From NCBI RefSeq assembly GCF_020536995.1, contig NC_068364.1, forward strand, positions 48,050,374 to 48,114,373: 64,000 nt of DNA, given 5' to 3'. Within the stretch, counting starts at the first letter, position 1. Each line of letters opens with the position of its first letter. The stretch comes from Dreissena polymorpha. Lineage: Eukaryota > Mollusca > Bivalvia > Myida > Dreissenidae. The notes below the pieces were generated by a model, which ran no database searches, was not told the DNA's origin, and saw only the letters and a program-made list of their open reading frames with translations. Below are positions 1-11,318 of this stretch, in pieces. Made by a program: the position numbers and the translations under genes.

Positions 1-1141
1 ACAACGTTATGACGTCAGTTTATTCCAATCCCCACCCACCCCACTTACCTTCGCACACGGCTTCGTTGACAATCGGGCTTTTACTGTATCTTTTCGCGAT
101 CTTAGTCTTTAAAAAGTAGTTACAGTGAAAAAATGCACTTATTTTACACTTACAGCTAATTTAAAATCAATAATATTTTCGTATAGCCATCGGAAAGTCA
201 TACATAATATCATAAGCATAGAAAATGTGACACCGGACAAATGCGATAGTCGAAACGCACCGCTTAATATACACGTAGTCAGACTTATTATTCCAGAAAC
301 ATCTTAAGTTATTTCTTAAATATTTTCACTTAAGTTCAAAACTATATTGTTTTGTATTTCTTTACTAAATAAAGACATGCATATTGTTTTTTTTTTTTTT
401 TGTATTCCTCAAATAACATTGACATAATGATGTTATTTTGATGTAATTTTCGATGCCAAACTACTGCAGTATGAAATGAAACACTTAAGAAAAAATTAAA
501 TTCCCAATTTAAGGATAAAAATAAAATTTAACTTAGGAAGCTTCTGGAATACTACCCCTGGCATTTATCAAACAACACAAATGTACTTCAAGGTAACCAT
601 ATCAATATAGTTAATGAGTGGTAATGTGTATTTACTTATACAATTATACATTCTACAATATTTATCCGTACTAAGTTTTTACATTCGGATTTGATCTCCA
701 CTAAACAGTTATATGTATATTTACAATCAAAATTGCTCCGGGACTGGTAAGCTCTGACACTTAAGCATGTCTAAAATTGAGATGTTATTATTGTCGAATA
801 AAAACTTGACGGTGTCATTTGATTGTAACAATGTTACTCTTATTGATAATTTATAAAGTTTATATGTATCTCACAGCTTGCCAAACTATTTTATAATATA
901 GCTACTATTTTTAGTATACAATGCTTCAGATAATATTCATTATCTATGTGTATTTGCGAATTATAGATGCAGTATCTTTATTCCAAAGTGTTTGCGATAG
1001 ACGTTATCATATTAAATCATTTCATCAAATGCAATTCAAACTTTAAAAACGCGTTTTCGGTCAATTTTACCACAATCAGTTATTAAGGAAAAATGGAAAT
1101 TTTTTTTTTAAACATTTTTTAAATGTGAAGAGATTTTTGTT
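1..1141. other. AT-rich intergenic, nothing recognised
   Basis: No gene, RNA or convincing repeat is visible. It holds a T-run near 387-401. A 60-codon open frame near 125-307 has no recognisable composition or motif. Confidence 0.6.
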
Positions 1142-1332
1142 ACTATAGAATACGGTAGTTTGCTCGATTTAACTATGTTAAAAATACTTTAATTTACTAG
1201 TATTTGTAATGCTTTTTTATATGCAACGATGTTAATAGATTTTTTTTAAATATAGAATAGTTCGCTCGATTCCCTATGTTGAAATACTTTAATTTACTAG
1301 TATTTGTAATGCTTGTTATATGCAACGATAAC
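1142..1332. repeat. Local tandem duplication, two copies of about 85-95 bp
   Basis: Two neighbouring stretches share ATAGAATA...GTTTGCTCGATT or GTTCGCTCGATT, then CTATGTT, AATACTTTAATTTACTAG, TATTTGTAATGCTT and ATATGCAACGAT in the same order. The copies start near 1145 and 1253. Small indels separate them, so the duplication is not very recent. No coding content. Confidence 0.8.
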
Positions 1333-1620
1333 ACAATGTATGGTGTGCAATTCCGATAATTGTGTCTCATTTATCTATAAATTATAGTTAGCGGCTGTAA
1401 GATGCTGCTGAAATATACTTGATTTAAAATAAACAATATGACGAAACAACAAAAGAGAAAATAAATTATATCTTCCAATCGGTTCGCAAACATGTGCGTA
1501 ACCTACGTTTTATCCACATGTTCTTCACACATGACTTGTGTACATGTAGGCCGCTTTGAAGTGATCGCAACGTCTTAAGAAGAGTCCAAAGATTACTAAT
1601 TCCTGCACGAAATTAAGTAG

Positions 1621-1760
1621 TGTCCGCCAATTAGTGAATATTGTCCGGTCCGGTCACTAGTGTAACCCATTGTGTTCCGGAGCCTCCTTTTCGCCACTGA
1701 GTGCAAATGTTTCTCATTAGTGGAGATTATTCGCAACTGCGGTTACTAATTGGGCGGACA
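1621..1760. mobile_element. Small inverted-repeat element (putative MITE), 140 bp
   Basis: The left end TGTCCGCCAATTAGT (1621-1635) is the inverse of the right end ACTAATTGGGCGGACA (1745-1760), with one extra C. The interior is noncoding and more GC-rich than its surroundings. No clear target duplication was found, so the boundaries are approximate. Confidence 0.5.
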
Positions 1761-2226
1761 TTCGGGTAATTCGATTTCGGACATTGTAGCGCTCTGCGTG
1801 ACGTAAGGCATGTGCTGGCCGTAATTAAGGATTTGTCTCCTTGCCACAAAAACATATTCTTTGAAGATGTTGTGATGTTGCGACCAAATGATAGAATTTG
1901 AGTACTTATGGCTGAAGTGTTTTTATGATAAACATAATGATGTTATTTCGTATTCTAGTCCGAATGTTGCTTTTGTAATCTGACAAAATCTGACATCTGA
2001 CAAAAGTCGCGCAATCTGTAGTAACTACTGCTACTGGTGCCTTTGCATCATTATTTTTTTAACCACTCCTCTCTTTTCTCTGCATACATATACATACAGT
2101 TTTATTTGTACATTAAGTTTTCAAGTATATCTCTTTAATCAAAAAAGTTCCCCGCAGCATTACAACAACAAATTGTCCAGCAAAAGAATCATACTTTAAT
2201 TGATTTAAAACTTTCGGCCACGTCTT
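1761..2226. other. Intergenic, nothing recognised
   Basis: No open frame, RNA or repeat could be supported here. Confidence 0.5.
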
Positions 2227-2456
2227 AACACAGTTATTGTGCGTAAAGTGTCGTCCCAGATTAGCCTGTGCAGTCCGCACAGGCTAATCAGGGACGACAC
2301 TTTCCGCTTTTATGGTATTTTTAGTTTCAAGGTTGTCCGTGCTTATAGAAAATCAATTTTAGGCGGAAAGTGTCGTCCCTGATTAGCCTGTGCGGACTGC
2401 ACAGGCTTATCTTGGACACTTTACGAACATGCATTATGCCCAGTTTTCTCAGAACA
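2227..2456. mobile_element. Nested-palindrome MITE (GTGTCGTCCC family), copy 1
   Basis: Two palindromic blocks face each other. Each block is an inverted repeat of AAAGTGTCGTCCC..ATTAGCCTGTGC with its complement GCACAGGCTAAT..GGGACGACACTTT. They are separated by about 60 bp. The right outer end runs through CATGCATTATGCCC to TTTTCTCAGAACAC; the left outer end is degenerate. Related copies lie at 46390-46602 and 62097-62354, with a possible scrap near 14299-14335. I recall this repeat as abundant in dreissenid mussels. Confidence 0.85.
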
Positions 2457-2686
2457 CTCAGAACACAAGTCAGTCTTATCGGCAATGACTGAAAAGAAAT
2501 AAGATAATATTGTATTAATTTCGTCGAGAATTAGTTCGTGACCAATTTGTGCAACGTTTTAATTGATTGCATAAAAATGCAATCCACGGAAGACCTAAAT
2601 ATGCATCAAACACAACCACAAAGTAAAATAGCGAAACGTGCAACGGGAAATCACAGGTACTTTTTGCCTTTTGATCCATTTTGTTT

Positions 2687-3494
2687 CAATTCAATTCAAT
2701 AGTTTATTTGCATATATGGCCTCCGGACCAAACACAATATATACATCATCAAAACAATCATAAAACGCAGCATGTGGTTATGGTCCTAACAATATAAGCT
2801 GTATGATTATAAGAACATTATTATCTGTACATTTCCATCCACTGATCTCTCTCTTTAAATGAGTTATATATATACATAGCAATGTTTCGTATTAACTTTT
2901 CATTTTCAGTAGACATCAAATCGTAGAATTTCTCTAAAGTTGGATGTTGAAAATAATACAATGGTATATACATAGAACGGATATTAGCATACGGAGGACA
3001 TATCAACATAAAATGATACTCATCTTCAATGAGTGTTTCACAATATATACATACACGAAATTCTCTATCTATATTAAAATGTCTTCCCTTTTCTATCAAG
3101 AGGTTGTGTGATGAAATTCGGAAATTTGCAAAACATTGTCTAATTTTTTTAATATTATAATATTTATATACTTTTCCACTTCAAAACACTGTTTAAACAT
3201 GATATAATGACACAGTTTGCTATCTCTCTACACCTAGCATTCCAATTTTGCATAGCTTGATCTTTCAGCCTTTGTTCATATTGTAATAAAAACAGTGAAA
3301 GCCATATATACAGATCTACCTTTCATGCTTAGATATTTATTAACAGTGGAATATAAGATAAAGGCATTATACACAGTTGTATATCCAGCTCCTAATCCAG
3401 CTTGAGCTTCTGTAAGCCTACTGTATGCTTCAATATAAAATCTCATTCTTTGAGTAATGATTGCAATGTATACTTTACTAAATACATCTAACAA
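2687..3494 (-). mobile_element. 5'-truncated, internally deleted LINE with 15-bp target duplication
   Basis: Read on the minus strand, the piece begins inside reverse transcriptase (VFSKVYIAIITQRM, then LTEAQAGLGAGYTT, then NAFILYSTVNKYLSMKGRSV). It then jumps to the C-terminal region after RT (LLQYEQRLKDQAMQNW, later CIYCETLIEDEYHFMLICPP, a Cys/His motif typical of LINE C-termini). The central RT, including the catalytic motifs, is missing. The 3' tail is a short (ATTGA)n run. A perfect 15-bp direct repeat TGATCCATTTTGTTT flanks it at 2672-2686 and 3495-3509, so this is a genuine target-primed insertion. Both protein parts are in the same orientation, which fits internal deletion rather than twin priming. 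The clade is not assigned. Confidence 0.88.
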
Positions 3495-3763
3495 TGATCC
3501 ATTTTGTTTTAAACTAATTATGCTTTTAAAGCGCGCATTTAGTATTGCGCTGTTTAGAGGTCTTATTATGCTTTACTTCTTCGCTTTAAGTTTCGAGAAC
3601 ATTTCATTACAATAAAGCAGATGCCCATGATTACAATGACTTAAAACAGAACTTATTTTTGCGATCGATAAATCGCGGTTATTTTGTAAATCGTAATAAA
3701 TCAAGCAATTGGCTCTGAAAACGTGGAATGAACATTTGTTGATCGAGAGCGAACAAGGGTTAA

Positions 3764-4267
3764 AGGGATCTTTTCACGGTTTGGTAAATTGACAAAATTG
3801 AAAGAAAGTTGTTTCAGATTCGCACATTTTCAGTTTAGTTATGATATTTGTGAGGGAACAGTATTACTCAACATTTGCTATGGTCTAATAGAGCCGTTAT
3901 ATGCATCTTTTGACGATTTAAAAACCTAAAATATATAAAGCGTTGCAACGCGAAACGATTGAATAATTTGGAGAGTTCTGTTGATGTCGTTTAAATTTGT
4001 GAAACTACGAAGATTACTTATATAACGTATAAAAAACTCATCTTGTGTATGCTTGGCAGGATAGCTCAGTTGGCTTTTGCGTTTTTGCTTCAGGATTCCG
4101 GGGGTCACTCGTTCGAGCCCTGCTGCGGGCTACTTTTTTTTTTCCTTTTTTTAAATTTTATTTTTGATTTCTTACTGGAGCTTTTAAAATTTAATGTTTA
4201 TATTTATCAATATAAAGCATTTAATGAAAAAATTTCAAAACATGCCAAAATCTGTGAAAAGGCCCCT
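3764..4267 (+). mobile_element. TTAA MITE carrying a tRNA-like module (T2/Kolobok-like), copy C1
   Basis: The element is 504 bp. Its ends are AGGGATCTTTTCACGG on the left and, inverted on the right, AGGGGCCTTTTCACAG. TTAA flanks both sides (3760-3763 and 4268-4271). The interior shares its backbone with the copies at 40649, 56492 and 57828, including GATATTTGTGAGG, ATGCATCTTTTGACGATT, AAAGCGTTGCAACGCGAAACGA and, on the far side, ATTTATCAATATAAAG. A tRNA-like segment sits in the middle. The TTAA target and TTAAAGGRR-like end recall the Xenopus T2 family of Kolobok MITEs; that assignment is by memory. No transposase is present. Confidence 0.85.
4053..4133 (+). ncRNA. tRNA-like Pol III module inside MITE C1 (not a functional tRNA)
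   Basis: It has an A-box-like TAGCTCAGTTGG (4062-4073) and a B-box-like GTTCGAGCCC (4111-4120), and is followed at once by a run of ten T, a Pol III terminator signal. The acceptor stem does not pair convincingly, so I do not call a working tRNA. The D-arm is of the ordinary short-variable-arm type and differs from the Leu/Ser-like modules in the sister copies. Confidence 0.65.
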
Positions 4268-4271
4268 TTAA

Positions 4272-5592
4272 AGGAGCAACAACTCGCATTCATTTTTTTC
4301 GGAAAGTGCATTGGTGATCTCTCTTTGGAAATCGGAGCAGAATTTCAGACATTCATACATTTATAACAAATTCTATTAATTCAATGCGAAATATTTAAAC
4401 GGTATTTACTCATTATGTTCGAACAAAGGCGATATGTACTTTTAACCTTAAAATCCCGAATTTACAAAACAAATGACGCTGCTTTTTACGGAGTTAATAA
4501 GATAATTTTAACAGCTCTTAAAGCATTTCTATTAATATTTTATTCACGAAACATTATTAACACGAATCAACAACATACTAATCCCATCTATACCAACTAT
4601 TATAGTTCAATGTTTAAAAATGTAAATGCGCGGTTCGTTTGAACTCCGCGAACTGCAGTAATTTATTCAGAAAGGCGGAACCCGACTGGTTTTGTCAAAG
4701 AAATCTGTCAAATCGTAGATGAAAGATTTACAATTGTTTTATTGAAATGTGCTATTAATAACGCAATGATAAAATAAAACTGTATGGTAACGCTTAAATG
4801 TTCATAGTTGGCTCAGGAAATACTAAAATATACATCGATTACTCTGGCAGATTGAATAAAATGCATACTACTCTAAAACTATTGATTGAAGATTCACGTG
4901 ACAAACAAGATGGCGATGTCCATGCCGAGACAGGTATTTTCCGCCGTTTTATACCCTTTATTACTTTTATTAAATGTTAAAATGTCGCTCACCTTCCAGA
5001 CATATCGGCAAGAAAGTGATTTGGGATTTAAAATAAAAATTCTCCAAATGAACTTTACTTGCAAATTGCACTTTGGTTCATATTAATGGTTCCCAATACG
5101 GCGGTATATATGGAACTCTATTTAAGTATGCTCACCAGTGGGGCGCGTTATCATGCGTTGTTTGTTATGATTTCTGTTGCAGAACAAAGCAAAAGCTAAA
5201 TCCCACATTTCCGTTATATGAAGCAATACAATTCAAGATAAAAAAATGAATATTGAAATGTATAAAGAGACACGATAATAATTATGAAAAAAAATCATTA
5301 TTTAATTAAAAATTTCTTGTTTCTGTCTAAATACAACGCACCAAACTTCAAACGCTATCACAACTAAGGCTATCGTTTCTAGGGTTGTTGCCTAGACTAC
5401 TTGTACCACTGGTAAAACAAATGTTACTACCGCTTCTGCTGCTAAGACCGCTATGCATAGTTCCTACAGTTGTATTTTCAACCAATCGAATAGCGGTACT
5501 GTATTCGCTGCGAGACAGCTTGTTGCTACGGTTCACACGCCACTCGTTAAATCGATAGTGAAAAGTGTTGCTAACGAAAGTATTAATCACAT
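4272..5592. other. Intergenic with one dispersed-repeat piece
   Basis: Apart from the dispersed repeat at 4905-5010, I see only short unsupported open frames. An 80-codon minus frame at 5348-5590 is Ser/Asn-rich and unrecognised. Confidence 0.45.
4905..5010 (+). repeat. Dispersed repeat piece, relative at 57478-57600
   Basis: Both places read ATGGCGA..TC..TGCCGAG or TTCCGAG, then a TCCGCCGTT or TCGCCGTTG block, then CCCTTTAT.ACTTTT.TTAA, then a TCGCTCACCTTCC or TCGCTTTCTAGCC block. Neither copy has clear ends. Confidence 0.5.
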
Positions 5593-5706
5593 AATTTCAA
5601 AAATGTACAAAGATGTGCGTGGGTGACATGCAAGGCCGATGCCCGATTCCCTGATGGAATTCACGGTGCCAAATTCATAAACTTCCCTAAGCCAAAAACT
5701 CGATAT
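5593..5706 (+). pseudogene. THAP-like zinc-finger fragment
   Basis: One plus frame reads RCAWVTCKADARFP, then DGIHGAKFINFPKPKT. This resembles the start of THAP DNA-binding domains found in molluscan transposases and THAP proteins (C-x4-C followed some 20 residues later by F-x-FPKPK). The distal C..H pair and the downstream AVPTF-type motif are not recognisable, and there is no upstream Met in a longer frame. It is most likely a scrap of a P-element- or THAP-type transposon. It could be chance; the FPKPKT match is the main support. Confidence 0.35.
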
Positions 5707-5715
5707 ACATCGACC

Positions 5716-7340
5716 TCATATCGTTTAACGTCATTTTGCAATAGCATCGGCTGCAAATTCATATAACAGCGCAGAAAAATCGTGTAATAATATTAATCAT
5801 CAACTATAAACATTATTTTACAGTTTTACTAGATGCATTAGAAGAATGTCCAAAAACTTAGTTACAAGTAATGATATTCCAGGCCTTTAAACATTACCAC
5901 TGTTCAAATTTCATATTGTTGTCATATAGCACTGTGTAAATTGAAAGTTGCATAATGTTACCTCATTGGTCGGTTATAAATACCTTGTTTCTCTGTACAT
6001 AGTATTCGATTTAGACGAAATTAATAATTAACGTGGAATGTCATATTAGTTTTCCATTAAAACTGTGCTCTTTCCGTGTGTGTTTATTGACGTTATTAAT
6101 TATGTTATCTACTTATTTTTGTATTTCATTATGAATTATAACGTGTAACCGTTTTTGTTAACTGTTTTTAGCAAAAGATTCGCGCCTTAATATACGGAAA
6201 GTTGTTAAAGCGACACTTTCATTTAAAGGTTGTAAACAATATGTAATGAAACCTTTATTTTTGGTATTAATAAATTGTATTGACAGGTTTGATTCGATAC
6301 TTGTAAAGATGTTTAGTCGTGTACAAGATGTCGCTGATATTGTCAAATTTAATAACTGTTAATATTCTCAATATTGTATAAGAAATTGAATTGTTACTTC
6401 GTCTATTTTTTTTACTTAATTGACGTGTTCTTACTTTATTGATAAACGTATACACTTTATACAGCTTTCATATTTTTTATCCATTGCATTCAAATCCGTA
6501 AATACTTATTAAATCATTGAGGTTTTAGATCATGCTGTCATTTTAACCAGCAATAAATCGTACTCAAAATCGAAAGGTCAAAGTTTAATATTGATTGAAC
6601 TGATAAAGCACGTGATCAACGACCAAAAGACTAATAATTAAGACCTCTATTTAAAATTCTATCTGCTAGTTTATAATAATTTGGTAAGAACTGAAATATC
6701 GTCAGAAATATTTACAAGCGTATCAGATACTTAAGCATCAGCGGACGCCATTTTGGATGTAGCGTGTGAAGCGTAGCAACAATCACTAAGGACGGGTCAG
6801 TGAGCGGAACTATGCATTAGTACTTAAACTCTGACGTCTACTGCAAAACACCTACTTCAACTCGCGTGTTTGTTTATATTTATAGCCGTTGTAATAGTAT
6901 TTTTCTACTATTACTACTGCTTTTACGACTATTGCTGCTACTACAACTTCAACTACAAAATTCTATACTGTTTGCATCTTTGTCGCCCATAAGCCTCTTT
7001 CATTGTATATTCATACATTTAAGAGAAGCATAGACTTTTGTATCATCCGGGAACACAATTTAATAACCAATGGACATTTAAATCAAATGTCTATAACAAA
7101 ATAAAGTCAAGATTGTTTACGGAACAAATAATAACTGAGTAACTGATACTTAAGATTCATAAGAAGGCATCTAATCAACTATTTATGCAAGTCTGGGCAT
7201 TTGCGCAACATGTGTAACAATTGTTTGCTAAAAATCTAACACAATTTTGTGTCATTCAAAAATGTAAAAAAAATAATTCTGAAACAAAAAACATAAATGT
7301 GACATAATTTTCTACATACATATGCATGTAATTTAATCAA
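5716..7340. other. AT-rich intergenic, nothing recognised
   Basis: No gene or clear repeat was found. Short open frames near 6158-6455 have low-complexity composition and no motif. Confidence 0.5.
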
Positions 7341-7563
7341 TTTTTTTTCGTACCCTACATTTTCGTACTCATTTTTTTCGTACCCAGTTTTTTTTCGTAC
7401 CCAAATTTGTGCTCGAAACCAAATTTTTTTTCGTACCCAATTTGTTTCCTACCAAATTTTTTTCGTAACCAAATCTTTTTACGTACTTAATTTTTTTTTG
7501 TGCATAATTTTTGTACCCAAAAATTTCGTACCCATTTTTTTCCTAACCAAAATTTTCGTACCA
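7341..7563. repeat. Degenerate tandem array, unit about TTTTTTTCGTACCCAAA
   Basis: About 14 diverged units of 13-20 bp follow each other. Each is a T-run plus CGTACCC, with variants such as CGTAACC, CCTACC and GTGCAT. The unit length drifts because the T-run varies. Confidence 0.85.
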
Positions 7564-7565
7564 AC

Positions 7566-7873
7566 ATACACAATTGTGGTGATGTAGATAAACTTAAATA
7601 GATGCTTTTATATCAATCCTCTTCAAAAGCATCGTCACACCAGTCCTGTCAGTACTCTGATTATGTATGTATTGGTGAATTTGATTTAAATCGTTTGAGG
7701 AGAGCATTTTTTGTGTGAGTAATTCTTGGGTAAATGAAAGGTTCGGCTATCACTAAAACCGGGTTATCCCCACATGCTTTGCATTAACTTGTCAATGTGG
7801 TCATCGAACTTTTATCATTTTATGCTTGTGGTTTGTGTTGTGTTATAAAAGTAGTAGGAAGAAAATTAATTTC
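7566..7873. other. Intergenic, nothing recognised
   Basis: No gene, RNA or repeat could be supported in this 308-bp stretch. Confidence 0.5.
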
Positions 7874-7976
7874 TATTATGATATACTCAGTCTAATATCC
7901 AGTAGGGATAAAGCCCATTTGGGCGAAATATTGGAATAAAAAGGGTGTTTTTTTACCATGAAAATATTATGATATA
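7874..7976. mobile_element. 79-bp insertion flanked by 12-bp direct repeats
   Basis: A perfect 12-bp repeat TATTATGATATA (7874-7885 and 7965-7976) brackets 79 bp. The insert contains AAAGCCCATTTGGGCGAAAT and GGAATAAAAAGGGTG. Long target repeats around a very short fragment are what a heavily 5'-truncated retrotransposon tail leaves. The parent family is not identified. Confidence 0.6.
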
Positions 7977-8046
7977 GTTTCTGGAGTTTAATTGTTTGAT
8001 ATATAAACATGCCGATTTTAATACGTTTAGAATGTAGTTTAATATA

Positions 8047-8745
8047 GTTTAAACACATTTTATTTTACGAACAAACATGGTATACATTTGCATAGAGTAT
8101 ACAGTTACAAATAAGTCACGTTGTTCAAAAAAAGGATTAGACGAAAGATCGAGATCTTATAAAGTTCTTCTCCATACGCAGTAGTTGCAAGCAAGTGTGT
8201 AACATTTTTTGAGGTAGCAGACATGTATTTGGACAGTTCAATTTATAAAAGATAATAATAAAAAAACAAATGACGTAGATGTATGTTATCTAGAAAGAAA
8301 GAGTAGGTTCATCAAGGTTAATGAAATAGATGTGAAGATACAGCATACAGAAGAAAAGACAAAGCGAAACTGTTTAAAGAAAGAAAGAGAGAAAAAAGCG
8401 ACAAGGAACATGACAGACAGCTACGTATCAAAACGTTTACTACATTTAATGTACAAATGAACTGCATCGAAGATAATCGAGTTTTTCTTCAAGTCAAGAC
8501 TTTCATCACCAAATAATATATATGTTATTGTTGGGGAGGTATAAAGAGCAATTGCGTTTACAAGAACTTCTCTTTGGTGTGTAAATCGTTGACATTCTAA
8601 GAAATAATGAGAAACCGATTCAATTGCACCACAAGTACACAAGGGTGATGGTACATTATTGCACTTAAATAAATGTTGATTAAGTGAACTACACTTAGTT
8701 CTGAGTCTTGAGTAAAGCATTTGTTGGCGCCTTTCACCATAATTA
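8047..8745 (-). mobile_element. 5'-truncated LINE 3' end with 12-bp target duplication
   Basis: The minus strand encodes a LINE C-terminus: GERRQQMLYSRLRTKCSSL, then HLFKCNNVPSPLCTCGAIES, then VSHYFLECQRFTHQREVL. The pattern C-x-CG-x2-E-x3-HY-x3-C is the zinc-knuckle-like tail after RT in many LINEs. The open frame ends near 8421, and a 3' UTR of about 370 bp follows. Direct repeats TAGTTTAATATA at 8035-8046 and 8746-8757 flank the piece. No RT core is present. It lies about 70 bp from the 79-bp insertion but has its own target repeat. Confidence 0.82.
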
Positions 8746-8757
8746 TAGTTTAATATA

Positions 8758-11318
8758 AGCTTTAATTAAACGATCAAATTAAAAAAGCAAAACGAGCAAG
8801 ATAATTGAATTTGATGTTTTGATAATGAACACCAAATTGTCACTGCCTACCGAATTGTATTGTCTTAATGTAAATCCGTTAATTATTAGGTGCCAACAAG
8901 GTTGCGAAACACGTTTCTTGGCAATCTCTAGAATGGTAAAGCAATTTAGTATTGTTTTATTTTTTTAATAAACATATACAATTACATAAATAAGTTGTTT
9001 TTTCATCGTTTTGAAAAATCAATTATGCGGATGGATAAAGCGTTTTAATGAATTCTCTGTTTGGAAGGTTCTTATTAAGATCACAAACACATTAATGTAT
9101 AGACTAAATAACAACAGTTGGTATATATACAGAAGTTGCAGCAAAAATAATACAAAACGTTTTTCCTCATTATTTAATATACTTTACCAAATGTATATGC
9201 GTTCTCGTTCGATACGTACCTAAAATGGTATTCAACGGCTCGAATGATCATATTGGATATGCTAGTTTTTGTTTGTAAACAGATTATTGTGTACGTAAAG
9301 CACATTTATGTTCATTTTTATCGAAACCCGATTGCTTTGTTTGTTGCAATTTTGTTCAAGTCAGTCAAAGAGTTTAAAGTTAAATTGTTCCATTTAATCG
9401 AGGAGACTTTTGTGAATGTTGCTATTGTTTTTGCAGATTTTTTTTTCAAAACTTTGTTAGAAAGAATGATTTCAGTTAAAGTTTTGAACGAATATGGCCT
9501 ATGTCATACAAATGTTTAATTGAGTTTATTACATCTGTTAATTTTAATCAACACACTGAACAGTCTAAACGTAATTTTATCTAAATAATATTTTCATACT
9601 TTACTCAAATTAAAATCAGCCAATAGAAACTGTATATAATTTGAGAACTTTTTAAACACGAGATGTCAACATATGATTCAACGATGGATTCGCCTGTTAC
9701 TCTTAAAGATAGGTGTAGTTAAATTTATCAAGGCACATTGCTATATACTATCTTTAACTATTTTGCAACAAACTTAAAGCATGCACAAATGTGATTTTCA
9801 GAAAATAATGTGATATGTAATGGTAACAAACAGGCAGGTCTTGCTATTACGAAACATGTTAATATAGAAATGCTGTCAATAAAGTATTTGACTAATAATA
9901 CAAATAAACTGCTGCGGTATACAATTTGTGTTCTGAGGTTTTATTGTTTGCTAAATTACTATTATACACAACGGAATTTGTCGTGACGTGAACATTTTCA
10001 TCGTCAAAACGTATTATTATTTGGTATTTTGTATAATTTTATGCAAATGTAAGTATAAAATAGACTCCTTAATTACTTGCGCCGCTCCAATGAAAATATT
10101 TTTTCAGGGTAAAAACGGCACCCGTACAACATGTTAAGTATACTCAAAATAGATCCAGTAACGCTCTTGAAGTTAAATTATGTATAACCTGTTTAGACTT
10201 GACATTAAAACATTGTTTGTGGGAGCTATTGGTGCTTATAGATACTCTATCGAAAACAATATAACATGTCGTGTGCATAATCATAAGTGAACATTTCATA
10301 CAATTTTGATCAGAATGTATTATGTGTAACATACAATGTATATTCTTGTTACTCGTATTTTTTTAACAACCATACTGTTATTGGACCGAATATAATTGTG
10401 ACCAATCATCTTCCTCAAGCAGTTGTTTGTTAAGGTCAAAACATAACATAAGTATTAATTTAAGCACCAATTTTTTTAAAGGAAATTTATTGTTAAAGCA
10501 TACCAAACCCGACCCGAAACAACTCGTTTTTTACCATTTTGACACCTTGACATACAGGCATTTCTGGATAGCTTTTATGTATACGAAAAAGACTGTTTCC
10601 AATAAGCTCTGAATTGCTCAAGAAAATAAATGTTTAATTAAATTGTTACTCAGCAATCTATATAAAGAACAAAATGACAGCCAACACATGTTTTTTCTGA
10701 TGTAAATAAATGTATAAAACAGTGAAAAGGTGTGTAAGATTAGCATATGGTATACCTACAAAATATTAATCAGAAGCTTCGTAGAACATTTGTGCATAAA
10801 AAACAAAATATAAAGATTGCAAAGTTTTACAAAGTATTCAAACATGTATACACAACAAAAATATCTTTGAAAACTAATACATTTTTTTACAATTATACTA
10901 TTTATACTATGCGATATGCATTACATTAAAGTAAGCATTGTTAGTTTACATAATACATGTTTGTTTGTATTTAAATATGTGTACACATAACATCGTCGCG
11001 TTAATATTTGTTGATTGTATGCCACTATATGTATAAGTATATTGGATCATTTAAGTAAGGAAATGGTTAAGATGCCACTATTCATTGAGTTAAACTCTGT
11101 TAAAATTGTTGCCTTACTCTAAAGTAAAGATATAAAAATATAACTTGGAAACGTATGCCTGGTTAAATTCTAAATGTTTTGATATAATATGGATTATTAT
11201 TCCTGCTTTCACATTCAACCAGATTAATTATTCAACATTGCAGACCTTCGGAAAGCTATTGCATCAACCACTGTTGTCATTTGAACATGCGAGTGTTAAG
11301 TCATGCACTAATAAGTCA
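8758..11318. other. AT-rich intergenic, nothing recognised
   Basis: Several open frames of 60-91 codons occur (the longest near 9244-9519). They are AT-driven, rich in F/I/K/Y and match nothing I know. No RNA gene or structured repeat was seen. Confidence 0.5.

Noticed and set aside
4043-4366. 107-codon plus-strand open frame
   Set aside because: It runs through the tRNA-like module, the T-run and the end of MITE C1; not conserved in the sister elements.
9244-9519. 91-codon hydrophobic frame
   Set aside because: AT-driven composition, no family resemblance, no splice or promoter support, no paralogue in the window.
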